Part shown: piece by piece, positions 23,589-32,722 of the stretch
How the letters are laid out: each line of letters begins with the position of its first letter
Numbering within the stretch: position 1 is the stretch's first letter
DNA from: an uncultured Lachnospiraceae bacterium
GTDB taxonomy: Bacteria > Bacillota > Clostridia > Lachnospirales > Lachnospiraceae
Direction: 5' to 3'
NCBI GenBank assembly: GCA_910586125.1
Contig: CAJUHP010000010.1
Location: forward strand, 28,134 to 92,133
Length of the DNA: 64,000 bases
Notes under the pieces: generated by a model
The model's database searches: none
What the model was told of the DNA's origin: nothing
The model's input: only the letters and a program-made list of their open reading frames with translations
Translations under genes and position numbers: made by a program

Positions 23589-25298
23589 ATGAAAAAAAAG
23601 AAGATTGTCTGCGTCATTGCGCTGCTGTTTACAGCCACAGCATTCGCGGCGTGCGGCGCAAAGACGCATCCGACCATAGCAGAGACAGAAATTACCGGGA
23701 CAGCATATGAGGAATCCAGCGCTGTCGAGGGGCAGCAGCCAGAAGCGGAACCAGGAACCTCTGCACAGGCGGAAGATGAGCGGCTGGAAAACAGCCGGGC
23801 CAATTCCGACAGCCTTGACAGTCAGCCTGAGACGTCATTGCCGCAGACTGCGCCGTCAGGCACAGACCAGCCAAAAACCGATCCGGCAAAAAACAATCCG
23901 GAAGAAAACAATCCAGTAGAAAGGCCTTCCTCTGCCACAGGCGCGCTTCATGTGGAGGGAACGCAGCTTATGGGAAAAGACGGTGAGGCAGTCCAACTGA
24001 GAGGCATCAGCACCCATGGCCTTGCCTGGTTTCCGGAATATGTCAACGAAGCCTGTTTTCAGGAACTGAAAGAGACATGGAAAATCAATGTGATCCGCCT
24101 GGCTATGTACACAGCAGAATACGGCGGCTACTGCAGCGGAGGCGATCAGGAAATGCTGAAGGAAAAAATCCGGGAAGGTGTGGAATATGCGCTTGCCGCC
24201 GGCCTGTATGTAATCATCGACTGGCATATTCTGTCGGATTCCAACCCGCAGACGTACCAGGAGGAAGCCAAAGCTTTTTTTGACGAGATGGCATCTCTAT
24301 ATGCCGCTTCCGATCATGTGCTGTATGAGATCTGCAATGAGCCAAATGGTTCTACTAGCTGGAGCGAGATCAAAAGCTATGCCAGGGAGATCATCAGCGT
24401 GATCCGCGCTCACGATGAAGATGCCGTGATTTTGGTGGGGACACCGAACTGGTCCCAATATGTGGATCAGGCGGCGGCGGATCCGATCACCGAATATGAT
24501 AATCTGATGTATACCCTTCACTTTTATGCGGCGACACATAAAGAAGATCTTCGCAAAAAAATGACGGACGCACTGGAAGCAGGGCTGCCGGTGTTTGTGT
24601 CTGAATATGGGATCTGCGACGCAAGCGGAAATGGGGCGATCGACGAGGAACAGGCTGACCAGTGGATCGCATGTATGAATGAATACGGCGTCAGCTATGT
24701 GGCATGGAATTTATCAAATAAGAATGAGGCGTCGGCAATTCTGTCGGAGTCTTGCAAGAAAACCAGCGGATTTCTGCAGGAAGATCTGAGCGCGTCTGGA
24801 CGGTGGCTGTATGAAATGCTGACCGGTTCGCAGCCCCTGGAAGAATCGCAGCCGCCTATAACGCAGGAGGAATCTCGGACAAGCTCGCCCCAAATGGAGC
24901 CGCCGTCAAAGCCTGCGGAAACCGGAGAACTGCCTGAGACAGCAGCGCCGCCGCCTCCGCGGGCAGAGGCGGCGGAAGAGACACCGGGACAGCCAGGGGG
25001 TATGCTGACAGGTGATGATCTGGAATTGACTCCGGTCTTGGTAAACAGTTGGGAATCCGACGGTCAGACATTCTATCACTATTCCATGACCCTACGCAAT
25101 GTGTCAGGAAAAGCCGGCAACTCATGGTCGGTAGAACTGGAATTTTCCGGAGAGATCACGCTGTCAGACGGCTGGAATGGTGACTATTTTGTTCAGGGAA
25201 AAACGTTACGGATCGCGTCAAAAGATTATAACGGAGCGGTTGCGGCAGACGGCGTTGTGTCAGATGTGGGTTTTATTGTGAGCGGCGGCAGTCTGTGA
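23589..25298 (+). CDS. Lipoprotein GH5 cellulase with C-terminal CBM2-like domain
   Basis: A secreted endo-glucanase-type enzyme of 569 residues. The signal peptide ends in a lipobox (AFAAC, Cys22), so it should be anchored to the outer face of the membrane. A Ser/Pro/Glu-rich linker runs to about residue 115. The catalytic domain then shows LRGISTHGLAWFPEYVN, VIIDWHILSDSNP, the acid/base Glu in LYEICNEPNG and the nucleophile Glu in VFVSEYGICD, as in GH5 subfamily 2. A second Pro/Glu-rich linker leads to a beta-sandwich of about 95 residues with spaced Trp (NSWESDG, NSWSVELEF, LSDGWNGDYF), resembling family 2 carbohydrate-binding modules. It stands alone with its own promoter; no transporter or other glycanase is adjacent. 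Confidence 0.9.
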   Translation: MKKKKIVCVIALLFTATAFAACGAKTHPTIAETEITGTAYEESSAVEGQQPEAEPGTSAQAEDERLENSRANSDSLDSQPETSLPQTAPSGTDQPKTDPAKNNPEENNPVERPSSATGALHVEGTQLMGKDGEAVQLRGISTHGLAWFPEYVNEACFQELKETWKINVIRLAMYTAEYGGYCSGGDQEMLKEKIREGVEYALAAGLYVIIDWHILSDSNPQTYQEEAKAFFDEMASLYAASDHVLYEICNEPNGSTSWSEIKSYAREIISVIRAHDEDAVILVGTPNWSQYVDQAAADPITEYDNLMYTLHFYAATHKEDLRKKMTDALEAGLPVFVSEYGICDASGNGAIDEEQADQWIACMNEYGVSYVAWNLSNKNEASAILSESCKKTSGFLQEDLSASGRWLYEMLTGSQPLEESQPPITQEESRTSSPQMEPPSKPAETGELPETAAPPPPRAEAAEETPGQPGGMLTGDDLELTPVLVNSWESDGQTFYHYSMTLRNVSGKAGNSWSVELEFSGEITLSDGWNGDYFVQGKTLRIASKDYNGAVAADGVVSDVGFIVSGGSL

Positions 25299-25389
25299 CA
25301 GAGGTGTCGTGAAAGAGAACAGCAAAAACTAAATATGTTTTTTGGCAGCCTCAGATGCAACAGTTTTGTTAAAAAAGGTTTCCATTTTC

Positions 25390-25418
25390 TTTCCATCTTT
25401 TAGAAAATGTGCTATACT
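25390..25418 (+). promoter_or_regulatory. Promoter of the McrBC-like operon
   Basis: TTTCCA and TATACT are 17 bases apart, giving a leader of about 110 bases before the GTG at 25535. I see no operator or hairpin in that leader. Confidence 0.5.
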
Positions 25419-25534
25419 GTTTCCAGTATTCCTGATGCGTTATATATCATCTGTATGGACCTGCTTATTACTCACAATCACTTGAAAGAAGATAGCGCAG
25501 GATCAACTATAAACAGAAAGGTTAGAGCAGAGTT

Positions 25535-28500
25535 GTGAATCAAAAATATGCAGAAATTTTGTTGGATCGAATTCCAGGCAAAGAACGAAAAGCGATTCTA
25601 AAGAGCGAACTGAAAAAGGATATTCCTCGTTTGAAGAGTATTCCTGGTTTTCGCAGCCCCGATTTGGCTCCGCCTCATATTTTGAAAGGGTGGCTGAAAA
25701 ATGAAGAAAAATTTTGGGTTTTATTTGTAAATGACACGGCGGCCCGCTATGGCTGCTCCGTGAGTAAATATCCGACCGAAAAAATGCTGCCGGAATTAAC
25801 AGCAGAAAATTTCTGGGGTATTTTTGCGTGGAATTGTTTTCAGGAAGACAGCAGTCCGGAGTCGTGCAGCAAGCTTTCGCAGATGCTTGAGCAATATGAA
25901 ATGCTTTTGCGGGGAGAAGAGATGCCGCAGCAGGAGGGAAGGACAGCGGAGATTTCTGAGAATCCGCAGTCTTTGAATGCGGTGCGGGAAGATCAGACAG
26001 AAGCTGTGCAGAGAGTGGATGCGCCAGCCCCGGCAGCAGGGGGGCGGGAAGATACGCTGGACAAGGATTCGGCAGATGCACAAAAAGCAGCATCTGATCA
26101 TGGGGCTGTTTTCATGACCGAAACCGCATCCGAAGCCCAGCCGGAGTCTGCACCGGCCAGCATACCAGAAATCGTATCGGAAATGGAAGGTGAGCCTGAC
26201 GCCATACAGGAATTGGCGTCCGAGGTTGGGCCGGAGCCTGTTCGGGCAAATACTCCAGAAATGGTATCGGAAGCAGAACTCGCGCCTGCACCGACCATCA
26301 CACCAGAAATCGTATTTGAGGCAGAGCCAGAGCCCGCACCGATCATCACACCAGAAATGGTATCGGAAGCAGATATGATGCCTGCGCCGGCCAGCATACC
26401 GGAAATTATATCCGAAGCAGAGCCGAAGCCTGTACCAGTCAAGATCTTAGAAACAATATCTGGTGACAGCGAACCGGAAGACGTTGGAGGTTTGGTGTCC
26501 GGTACAGCCGCCGAGGCACAGAATCAGACGGAGGATATCAAGCCAGAGGAATTGAGGTCCAAAGAGAGACAATTTATCGGATATGTGCAGGAGACAAACG
26601 GATACTATAATTTCTGGCCGGCCTGCTTGATGCAGGACGGGATGGCAAAGCCGCTGCATGTGGACGATATTCGGGAGGCATTTCCAGATTTGGGAAATAT
26701 CAATCTTTCCAGCACGCCATGGGACTATATCCGGAAAAAATGCTCAAACGGAGAGATTCTTGTCATCACGCTGTATCCGTCTGATTATATGGAAAACAGG
26801 AAGACGGACGGCTTTTTTCAGCGGACCAATTATAAAGTTGATTTTTACCAGCTTGAGCGCCAGGGGCGCATCAAGCATCTGAGCGATATCCAGATGTATC
26901 CGGTTCTGCATCCGGTTGGTATCATTGATTTCTCCAAGAAAGCGGTTTTGGTCAGAGAAAATTTTGTCGATGTAAAAGACATGTGCATGCTTGAGGAGGG
27001 CAACAGACTGTACGGCCCGTATCGTGTTGCTTCAGACGAGGACGGACGCACGCAGGTGAATCTGACAAACAAAGATATTGTGGACAGCTACCGCCCCAAA
27101 AGCGGCACGATTGAATACACAGAGATCAGCATTGACGTTCCGGGCTGCATGCGTCTCGGCACGGGCTATGTCCATCTTGACGACAGCCTTGTGAGGGAAC
27201 AGCAGGATAAAATTTCCGATCCCGATCTGTTTAAACTGTTCCAGCGCTCTCTGGCGGGACGGAAAAACAGCGAAAAATTTCCGATTACACCAGATCAGAT
27301 CGATCAGTATACTACCTCGATTTTTTATGGACTGCCGGATGAAATCTCTCAGAGCCGGATTGCGCGCATCAAGTCTTTTTTTGAGGAACAGTTCAAGCAG
27401 GAGGACGTACAGGAAGATCTGGCACAGTTTATGGCAGATTTGTTCTATAAATACGGCGAGTCCGGATACTTTTCAAATCTGTTGGAAAGAATTTTGGATA
27501 ACAGTGAGCTGGCCAATAAAATTCAGACATTTGCCATTGTAAAACAGAGGATTTCGGAGATGCAGCAGCAGTATGAGCAGATCCGGCAGCAGTGCAGGCA
27601 GGAGAGAATAAAATTAGATGAGGAGACAGCGGACAGAGAAAAGCAGATTTCTCAGATGGCAGAAAAGACCAGCGAGGAAATACAGGATCTGACCGCCAGA
27701 AGAGACGAGCTGCTCGCGGAAGTGGCTGCGGTCCAGAGACAGCTAAGCCAACTGGATCGCGTCATCAATTTGGACCGTGAACGGGAGAGGCTGGAGGCTG
27801 TGAACGACAATCTGAGGGAGACGGAGTGCCGGCTTCGGGAGAGAGGAGACGAGGCGGTCAAAATTCTTCAGGATAAACTGAGACAGGCGACGGAGAATGC
27901 GGTGGCGACGGCGTTTGACGGTAAAATTGCCGATCAGGTATTTAAGGCCGCCGCCAATTGGAGGCAGTCGTCACAGGATGCGGCCTTTAACGAGATTGCC
28001 GGGAAACTGACGGTTTCGGGCGAGGGAGATGTGCTGAGAGGATACGCTCTGCGGGAATATCTTCTTACCTCTGTCAAACGGTGCCGGCCAGACTATTCAA
28101 ACAATGAGATTCTGAATCTCTTTATCTGTGTCGCGCAGAATTTCTTGACCGTTTTCTGCGGGGAACCGGGGAGCGGAAAGACATCCATATGCAATATTAT
28201 CGCGCATGTTCTGGGTACGGCCAAGACGGCCGACCTTGTCTCAGATACCAAAGGAATTGAGATCAGCCGCTATGTTCCCATTTCTGTGGAGCGCGGCTGG
28301 ACATCCAAGCGCGATTGGATCGGCTATTATAATCCTCTTTCCCAGTCGTTTGAAAAAGCCAACCGCCATCTGTACGATGGTCTTCGGCTGCTGAACGCGG
28401 AGGGCGAGCGCTCGCAGTATCCTTATATGGTCCTGCTGGATGAAGCCAGCTTAAGTCCGATTGAGTACTACTGGGCGGACTTTATGAATATGTGCGACCA

Positions 28501-29101
28501 AAATGGCGGCTGCGGAAAAATTGCCCTGGGCGATGATCTGCAGATGCAGATTCCGCCGACGCTGCGCTTCACCGCAACCATTAATAGCGATGATACGACC
28601 GAACGGCTCTCCCCCCGGCTGATCGACCGGGCGGCAGTCATTGCGCTGCCGGATGTGAGAAATACAAGGACAGAAGAACAATTGCCGGATTCCGTCTTGC
28701 CAGTCCGGTGGGATGCGTTCCAGGAGACGTTTCACTTCCAAGCGTCGGATGAGATGGACTCGATGCCGAGCGAGATTTATGAGGAAATCTGTAAAGTGTT
28801 TGGAGAGGAGATGAGAATTGGCATCAGCTCCCGCACAGACCGCGCGGTGAGAAAATACTGGGCGGCGGCAAAGGAGCTATTTGAGAGCGAAGACGGAAAG
28901 GATGCAACGATTATTGCGCTGGATTACGCGGTTGCGCAAAAGCTTCTGCCCCGAATTAACGGCAGCGGCGATTCGTATCTGAAACTTCTGGAAAAACTGG
29001 AGGGGATTTGCGGAAAGAATAATCTGGCGAAATGTGAAAAATCTCTGCAGGATATCATAAAGCGAGGAAAGGTTTCCATGAGCTATTATCAGTATTTTTG
29101 A
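25535..29101 (+). CDS. McrB-like AAA+ motor protein with repeat linker and coiled coil
   Basis: An 1188-residue protein. Residues 1-115 form a compact N-terminal domain of unknown fold (IPGKERKAILKSELKKDIPR). Residues 120-340 are a Pro/Glu-rich linker with about four repeats of a 16-residue unit. Residues 345-500 look beta-rich (FIGYVQETNGYYNFWPACL), and 670-790 are a long Glu/Arg/Gln coiled coil. The AAA+ domain is at about 860-1080: Walker A GEPGSGKTS, Walker B YPYMVLLDEASLSPIEYYW, and a sensor region FTATINSDDTTERLSPRLI ending in DRA. This INxDxTT variant replaces the MNxxDR GTPase signature of E. coli McrB. Like McrB it probably loads the nuclease encoded next. The GTG start has only a weak ribosome site. 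The layout recalls coiled-coil McrBC relatives (CoCoNuTs), an inference. Confidence 0.8.
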   Translation: MNQKYAEILLDRIPGKERKAILKSELKKDIPRLKSIPGFRSPDLAPPHILKGWLKNEEKFWVLFVNDTAARYGCSVSKYPTEKMLPELTAENFWGIFAWNCFQEDSSPESCSKLSQMLEQYEMLLRGEEMPQQEGRTAEISENPQSLNAVREDQTEAVQRVDAPAPAAGGREDTLDKDSADAQKAASDHGAVFMTETASEAQPESAPASIPEIVSEMEGEPDAIQELASEVGPEPVRANTPEMVSEAELAPAPTITPEIVFEAEPEPAPIITPEMVSEADMMPAPASIPEIISEAEPKPVPVKILETISGDSEPEDVGGLVSGTAAEAQNQTEDIKPEELRSKERQFIGYVQETNGYYNFWPACLMQDGMAKPLHVDDIREAFPDLGNINLSSTPWDYIRKKCSNGEILVITLYPSDYMENRKTDGFFQRTNYKVDFYQLERQGRIKHLSDIQMYPVLHPVGIIDFSKKAVLVRENFVDVKDMCMLEEGNRLYGPYRVASDEDGRTQVNLTNKDIVDSYRPKSGTIEYTEISIDVPGCMRLGTGYVHLDDSLVREQQDKISDPDLFKLFQRSLAGRKNSEKFPITPDQIDQYTTSIFYGLPDEISQSRIARIKSFFEEQFKQEDVQEDLAQFMADLFYKYGESGYFSNLLERILDNSELANKIQTFAIVKQRISEMQQQYEQIRQQCRQERIKLDEETADREKQISQMAEKTSEEIQDLTARRDELLAEVAAVQRQLSQLDRVINLDRERERLEAVNDNLRETECRLRERGDEAVKILQDKLRQATENAVATAFDGKIADQVFKAAANWRQSSQDAAFNEIAGKLTVSGEGDVLRGYALREYLLTSVKRCRPDYSNNEILNLFICVAQNFLTVFCGEPGSGKTSICNIIAHVLGTAKTADLVSDTKGIEISRYVPISVERGWTSKRDWIGYYNPLSQSFEKANRHLYDGLRLLNAEGERSQYPYMVLLDEASLSPIEYYWADFMNMCDQNGGCGKIALGDDLQMQIPPTLRFTATINSDDTTERLSPRLIDRAAVIALPDVRNTRTEEQLPDSVLPVRWDAFQETFHFQASDEMDSMPSEIYEEICKVFGEEMRIGISSRTDRAVRKYWAAAKELFESEDGKDATIIALDYAVAQKLLPRINGSGDSYLKLLEKLEGICGKNNLAKCEKSLQDIIKRGKVSMSYYQYF
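26140..26460 (+). repeat. Degenerate 48-base tandem repeats coding a Pro/Glu linker
   Basis: About four clear and two weaker copies of a unit near 48 bases encode variants of TPEMVSEAEPEPAPTI within the McrB-like gene. Copies differ at many bases, so the array is old or diversified. It is in frame, so a copy-number change would only alter linker length. Confidence 0.7.
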
Positions 29102-29109
29102 GGAAATAT

Positions 29110-30969
29110 ATGAATATTTACGAGTTAACTCTTATTTCGGGCCGCGGGAACACAATAACCGTGCAATTATCTTCGGACCGAATTTCAATGAGCCGCCTAG
29201 ATGATGTCAATCCGGACCGGGAATATATCTATTCGGATCAGCCTTATCGCGCAGAACTCCACGGCGTTTTGGAGGAGATGGAAAGTTTTTCTTTTTACGT
29301 CAACGATGTGGAGATAGAACAGACGCTGGATTCAGAGGGAAAAATCTGTCTGCAAAGCGCTCAATATCCGCAGGGACATATTTTTATACATAACTTTGGG
29401 TTGATTCAGATTGCGGTCCAGATCATATATAAGGGTCAGAAACCCGTTTTCCTGTATTCAAAATGGATTTCCGTATTGGTGGCAAACAATCGAACGAATC
29501 TGTCCATTGAGCGGATGGCAGAATACATTTATTGTCACCGCGATAAACTTATGGGGAGAGGGCCGCTGCGCTCCGGGCAGAAGCAGAGAGAAGATTCACA
29601 GAAAGAATTGGATTTGCAGATAGAGATTCTCCAGGATATTGTGCGGGTCTATCGTGAGAATTTGAGCTATTTTCGTCAGAAAGCCAAATGCCGCAGCCGC
29701 ATTGTACAGCAGGCCGCTCCCTGTGAGCAGACAAAGTTTTTCTCCGACCGCTCTCTGCATTATATTGCACAGCATCCGGAGCACCTGATGAGAAGTTCTG
29801 CGGCGACGGGAATCCGCGTGGGCAGGCGGTATTTTCTTCCGAGCAAAACGCTGGCAAAAGAATACTGCGCGGATTATGATATCTATGAAAACCAGATTGT
29901 GGTCGGATTTCTTCAGACCGTCTGCCGTATGGTTGGCAGCCTGCGCGATGAGATCGGCGGCAGAACCGGGCAGTTTCCAGATAAGAGAGAGTTTGAGAAC
30001 GGATATTTTCTCTCGGTTGCCTTTGCCTTTGCGGCGACAAAACGGCGGTTGGAAAAAATTCAAGAACAGTTGACCTTACTGTGGAAGAATGTGGAGGAGC
30101 TCTATATACAGTACCGTCAGGCTCTGCGCGTCAAGGAGGCGGCGGTGGACCAAATCCCGTCTCCCAGCCCGATTCTGATTTCGGTACCTCCTTACCGGGC
30201 CGTCTATGAGCAGATGATTCGCTGGTTCCGGCTTGGAAAATATGATTTTGGCCGGGAGGATTTCATCCTCTCGATGCTGCGCTCCAATAAGCTGTATGAA
30301 TACTATGTTTTGCTGAAACTTTATAATTATATGGAAGAAAAAGGATATCATCTCAAAAAGATTGATTCGTACCGCTACCAATGCCCGGATTTCTCTGAAC
30401 TCAACACAGCGGGTCCCTATGGCATGAGGTGCGATAATACCTTCTTATTTGAAGACGATACCGGCGACGCGGAGATAACCCTGTACTATGAACCGGTTGT
30501 CTACAGCGGAACCGATCCCAACGCGGGGGAAAATAATCTGAATCTGTTCCGGAACATATCGCTCTCCTATAAAAATGGAGAGTCAGGGAGGAATTACTGT
30601 CCCGACTATGTTCTGAAAATTCAGAGGGAGTCCGGCAGCCGCTATATTATCCTCGATGCAAAATTTTCAAACCGGCGTTCCGTCAGCGAATATTATATGC
30701 GCGAATTGTTGTTTAAATACCTGATATCCATCTCCGCCATTTGCCCGGAAGACCGTATTTTAGGACTGGTGATTTTAAATGGAAAATCAAATGAATTAGA
30801 AGACAGTGTGTTTCCCTATGATATTTTTGATCAAGTGCCAACCGGCAAGACCGTGTATCCGTTTGCAAAGATGATAACTTTGACAGAAAATCATAAAGAT
30901 ATGGAATATTCTGCACAGTTGCACCGGGAATTATTTGATAATTTTTTTGAAGAAATTATGGACCAATAG
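29110..30969 (+). CDS. McrC-like nuclease subunit: DUF2357 plus PD-(D/E)XK domain
   Basis: A protein of about 619 residues whose N-terminal 300 residues fit the DUF2357 family found with McrB-type motors (beta-rich start, then ILQDIVRVYRENLSYFRQKA). The C-terminal third is a PD-(D/E)XK nuclease: ITLYYEPVVYSGTD (Glu of helix one), NYCPDYVLKIQ (the PD motif) and SRYIILDAKFSNRRS (the DxK motif, with the catalytic Asp and Lys). It should cut nucleic acid when driven by the McrB-like partner. The ATG at 29110 has GAGGA 5 bases upstream; a TTG at 29098 overlapping the previous stop is an alternative. It is the second and last gene of the operon, closed by a strong hairpin. The target and specificity are unknown. 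Confidence 0.82.
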   Translation: MNIYELTLISGRGNTITVQLSSDRISMSRLDDVNPDREYIYSDQPYRAELHGVLEEMESFSFYVNDVEIEQTLDSEGKICLQSAQYPQGHIFIHNFGLIQIAVQIIYKGQKPVFLYSKWISVLVANNRTNLSIERMAEYIYCHRDKLMGRGPLRSGQKQREDSQKELDLQIEILQDIVRVYRENLSYFRQKAKCRSRIVQQAAPCEQTKFFSDRSLHYIAQHPEHLMRSSAATGIRVGRRYFLPSKTLAKEYCADYDIYENQIVVGFLQTVCRMVGSLRDEIGGRTGQFPDKREFENGYFLSVAFAFAATKRRLEKIQEQLTLLWKNVEELYIQYRQALRVKEAAVDQIPSPSPILISVPPYRAVYEQMIRWFRLGKYDFGREDFILSMLRSNKLYEYYVLLKLYNYMEEKGYHLKKIDSYRYQCPDFSELNTAGPYGMRCDNTFLFEDDTGDAEITLYYEPVVYSGTDPNAGENNLNLFRNISLSYKNGESGRNYCPDYVLKIQRESGSRYIILDAKFSNRRSVSEYYMRELLFKYLISISAICPEDRILGLVILNGKSNELEDSVFPYDIFDQVPTGKTVYPFAKMITLTENHKDMEYSAQLHRELFDNFFEEIMDQ

Positions 30970-31018
30970 AAAAAGGTTCCGCGAAGCAGGAAAGCCTGCT
31001 GAATGCGGAACCTTTTTC
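30970..31018. terminator. Bidirectional terminator between McrBC-like operon and asnS
   Basis: A perfect 13-base stem AAAAAGGTTCCGC/GCGGAACCTTTTT encloses an inner GCAGG/CCTGC hairpin. T runs on both strands serve the convergent genes. Confidence 0.85.
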
Positions 31019-31036
31019 TTGCGGTGAGATTTTCGA

Positions 31037-32425
31037 TCAGTCGCAGTTGCCCACTGTCCGGGGGAACGGAATCACGTCGCGGATATTTCCCATGCCGGTG
31101 AGATACATAACGCATCTCTCAAAGCCCAGTCCGAAACCGGCGTGTCTGGCGGAACCGAACCGGCGCAGATCCAGATAGAACGCATAATCCTCTTCCCTGA
31201 GCCCCAGCTCCTCCATGCGCGCCGTGAGCTTCTCATAGTTGTCCTCACGCTGGCTGCCGCCGATTATCTCTCCGATGCCGGGAACCAGGCAGTCCATGGC
31301 GGCCACGGTCTTTTGGTCGTCGTTTTGCTTCATATAGAAAGCCTTGATCTCCTTGGGATAATCCGTGACAAAGACAGGCCGCTGAAAAAGCTTCTCCGTT
31401 AGATATCTTTCATGTTCCGTCTGTAAGTCGCAGCCCCAAGAAACTTTGTATTCAAACTCGTCGTTGTGTTTTTCCAGCAGTTCAATCGCTTCCGTGTAGG
31501 TGACACGGCCGAAGTCGGAGTTCAGTACATGGTTCAGCCGCTGTAAAAGTTCTTTGTCCACAAAGCTGTTAAAGAAAGCCATCTCCTCGGGCGCCTTCTC
31601 CAGTACATAGCGGATGATATATTTGAGCATGTCCTCGGCCAGCGTCATATCGTCGGCCAGATCCGCAAAGGCAATCTCCGGCTCGATCATCCAGAACTCT
31701 GCCGCGTGGCGGGTCGTGTTGGAGTTCTCCGCGCGGAAGGTGGGGCCGAACGTATAGATCTTCTTGAAGGCCATCGCGTAGGTTTCGCCGTTTAACTGGC
31801 CGCTGACCGTCAGGTTCGTGGGTTTTCCAAAGAAATCCTGCGAAAAGTCAACGGCGCCTTCCTGCGTCAGCGGCGTGTTCTTCAAATCCAACGTTGTGAC
31901 TTGGAACATCTCACCGGCTCCCTCGCAGTCGCTGCCAGTGATCAGAGGGGTGTGGACATAGACAAAGCCCCTCTCCTGAAAGAACTGGTGGATGGCCGCC
32001 GCCGCCAGGGAGCGGACGCGAAAGACCGCCTGAAACGTATTGGTGCGGGGGCGCAGATGCGTGAGAGTGCGCAGGTATTCAAAGCTGTGGCGCTTTTTCT
32101 GCAGAGGGTAGTCGGGGGAGGAGGCTCCCTCCACCTCGATCGACTCGGCCTGGATCTCAAACGGCTGCTTTGCTTCGGGGGTGGGCGTCAGAATTCCCTT
32201 TACGACAACGGCGCATCCCACGTTCAATTTTGACAGCGCGGCAAAGTTTTCCTGGGTGTCGTGGTAGACCACCTGGAGCGTTTCAAAAAATGTGCCGTCG
32301 CTGATGACCAAAAAGCCGAAATTTTTGGAGGCGCGGTTGGAGCGGACCCATCCGCCGGTTTCTATGGTCTGGTGCAACAGGGTTTCCTTGTTTCGGAAAA
32401 TATCCCGGATATCCATTAAATTCAT
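31037..32425 (-). CDS. asnS: Asparaginyl-tRNA synthetase
   Basis: Class II synthetase charging tRNA(Asn). At 463 residues it matches the bacterial length. The N-terminal OB-fold anticodon domain shows GGWVRSNRASKNFGFLVISD. Motif 2 reads FRAENSNTTRHAAEFWMIEP and motif 3 GFGLGFERCVMYLTG, with the AsnRS-specific end IRDVIPFPRT. The ATG at 32425 has GAAAGGG upstream; a longer frame to 32497 adds residues not found in the family. The gene has its own promoter. I looked for a T-box leader in the 77-base untranslated region and saw none. Confidence 0.96.
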   Translation of the reverse strand: MNLMDIRDIFRNKETLLHQTIETGGWVRSNRASKNFGFLVISDGTFFETLQVVYHDTQENFAALSKLNVGCAVVVKGILTPTPEAKQPFEIQAESIEVEGASSPDYPLQKKRHSFEYLRTLTHLRPRTNTFQAVFRVRSLAAAAIHQFFQERGFVYVHTPLITGSDCEGAGEMFQVTTLDLKNTPLTQEGAVDFSQDFFGKPTNLTVSGQLNGETYAMAFKKIYTFGPTFRAENSNTTRHAAEFWMIEPEIAFADLADDMTLAEDMLKYIIRYVLEKAPEEMAFFNSFVDKELLQRLNHVLNSDFGRVTYTEAIELLEKHNDEFEYKVSWGCDLQTEHERYLTEKLFQRPVFVTDYPKEIKAFYMKQNDDQKTVAAMDCLVPGIGEIIGGSQREDNYEKLTARMEELGLREEDYAFYLDLRRFGSARHAGFGLGFERCVMYLTGMGNIRDVIPFPRTVGNCD

Positions 32426-32508
32426 GACTTTTCCCTTTCTCAGTTCTATTTTTTGGTTCGGTTCTCTGCAATTGGGTGCATAGTTCATTGTGTACATGCA
32501 TAGTTTAA

Positions 32509-32537
32509 ATTATAAACGATTTTACAGTTCGGGACAA
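32509..32537 (-). promoter_or_regulatory. Promoter of asnS
   Basis: On the minus strand TTGTCC and TATAAT are 17 bases apart, placing the transcript start about 77 bases before the ATG. Confidence 0.6.
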
Positions 32538-32561
32538 GCGAAGGCGGGGAGAAATTTGTAT

Positions 32562-32580
32562 AAAAAAAAAAAAAAAAAAA
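32562..32580 (+). repeat. Nineteen-base poly-A tract between divergent promoters
   Basis: An uninterrupted run of 19 A is followed by TG and then eight T. It lies between the asnS promoter and the glgC promoter, where an A tract can act as an UP element or bend DNA. Runs this long are prone to slippage. Confidence 0.9.
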
Positions 32581-32591
32581 TGTTTTTTTTG

Positions 32592-32620
32592 TTCACTTAT
32601 TCTAAATTATGTGTTATACT
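32592..32620 (+). promoter_or_regulatory. Promoter of glgC-glgD
   Basis: TTCACT and TATACT are 17 bases apart, with an A/T tract just upstream. The leader to the GTG at 32723 is about 95 bases. Confidence 0.5.
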
Positions 32621-32722
32621 GGAAACGAAGTCATACAGGCTTTTTCCGGTCATGGCGGACACTGCAGCGGGGAGCTGTCTGCAGGCGCCCAAAGACTAAT
32701 CTTACAGCAAGGGGTGAATTGT

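Noticed and set aside
32426..32508. Possible T-box leader before asnS
   Set aside because: The leader is only about 77 bases and lacks the T-box consensus and a specifier stem.
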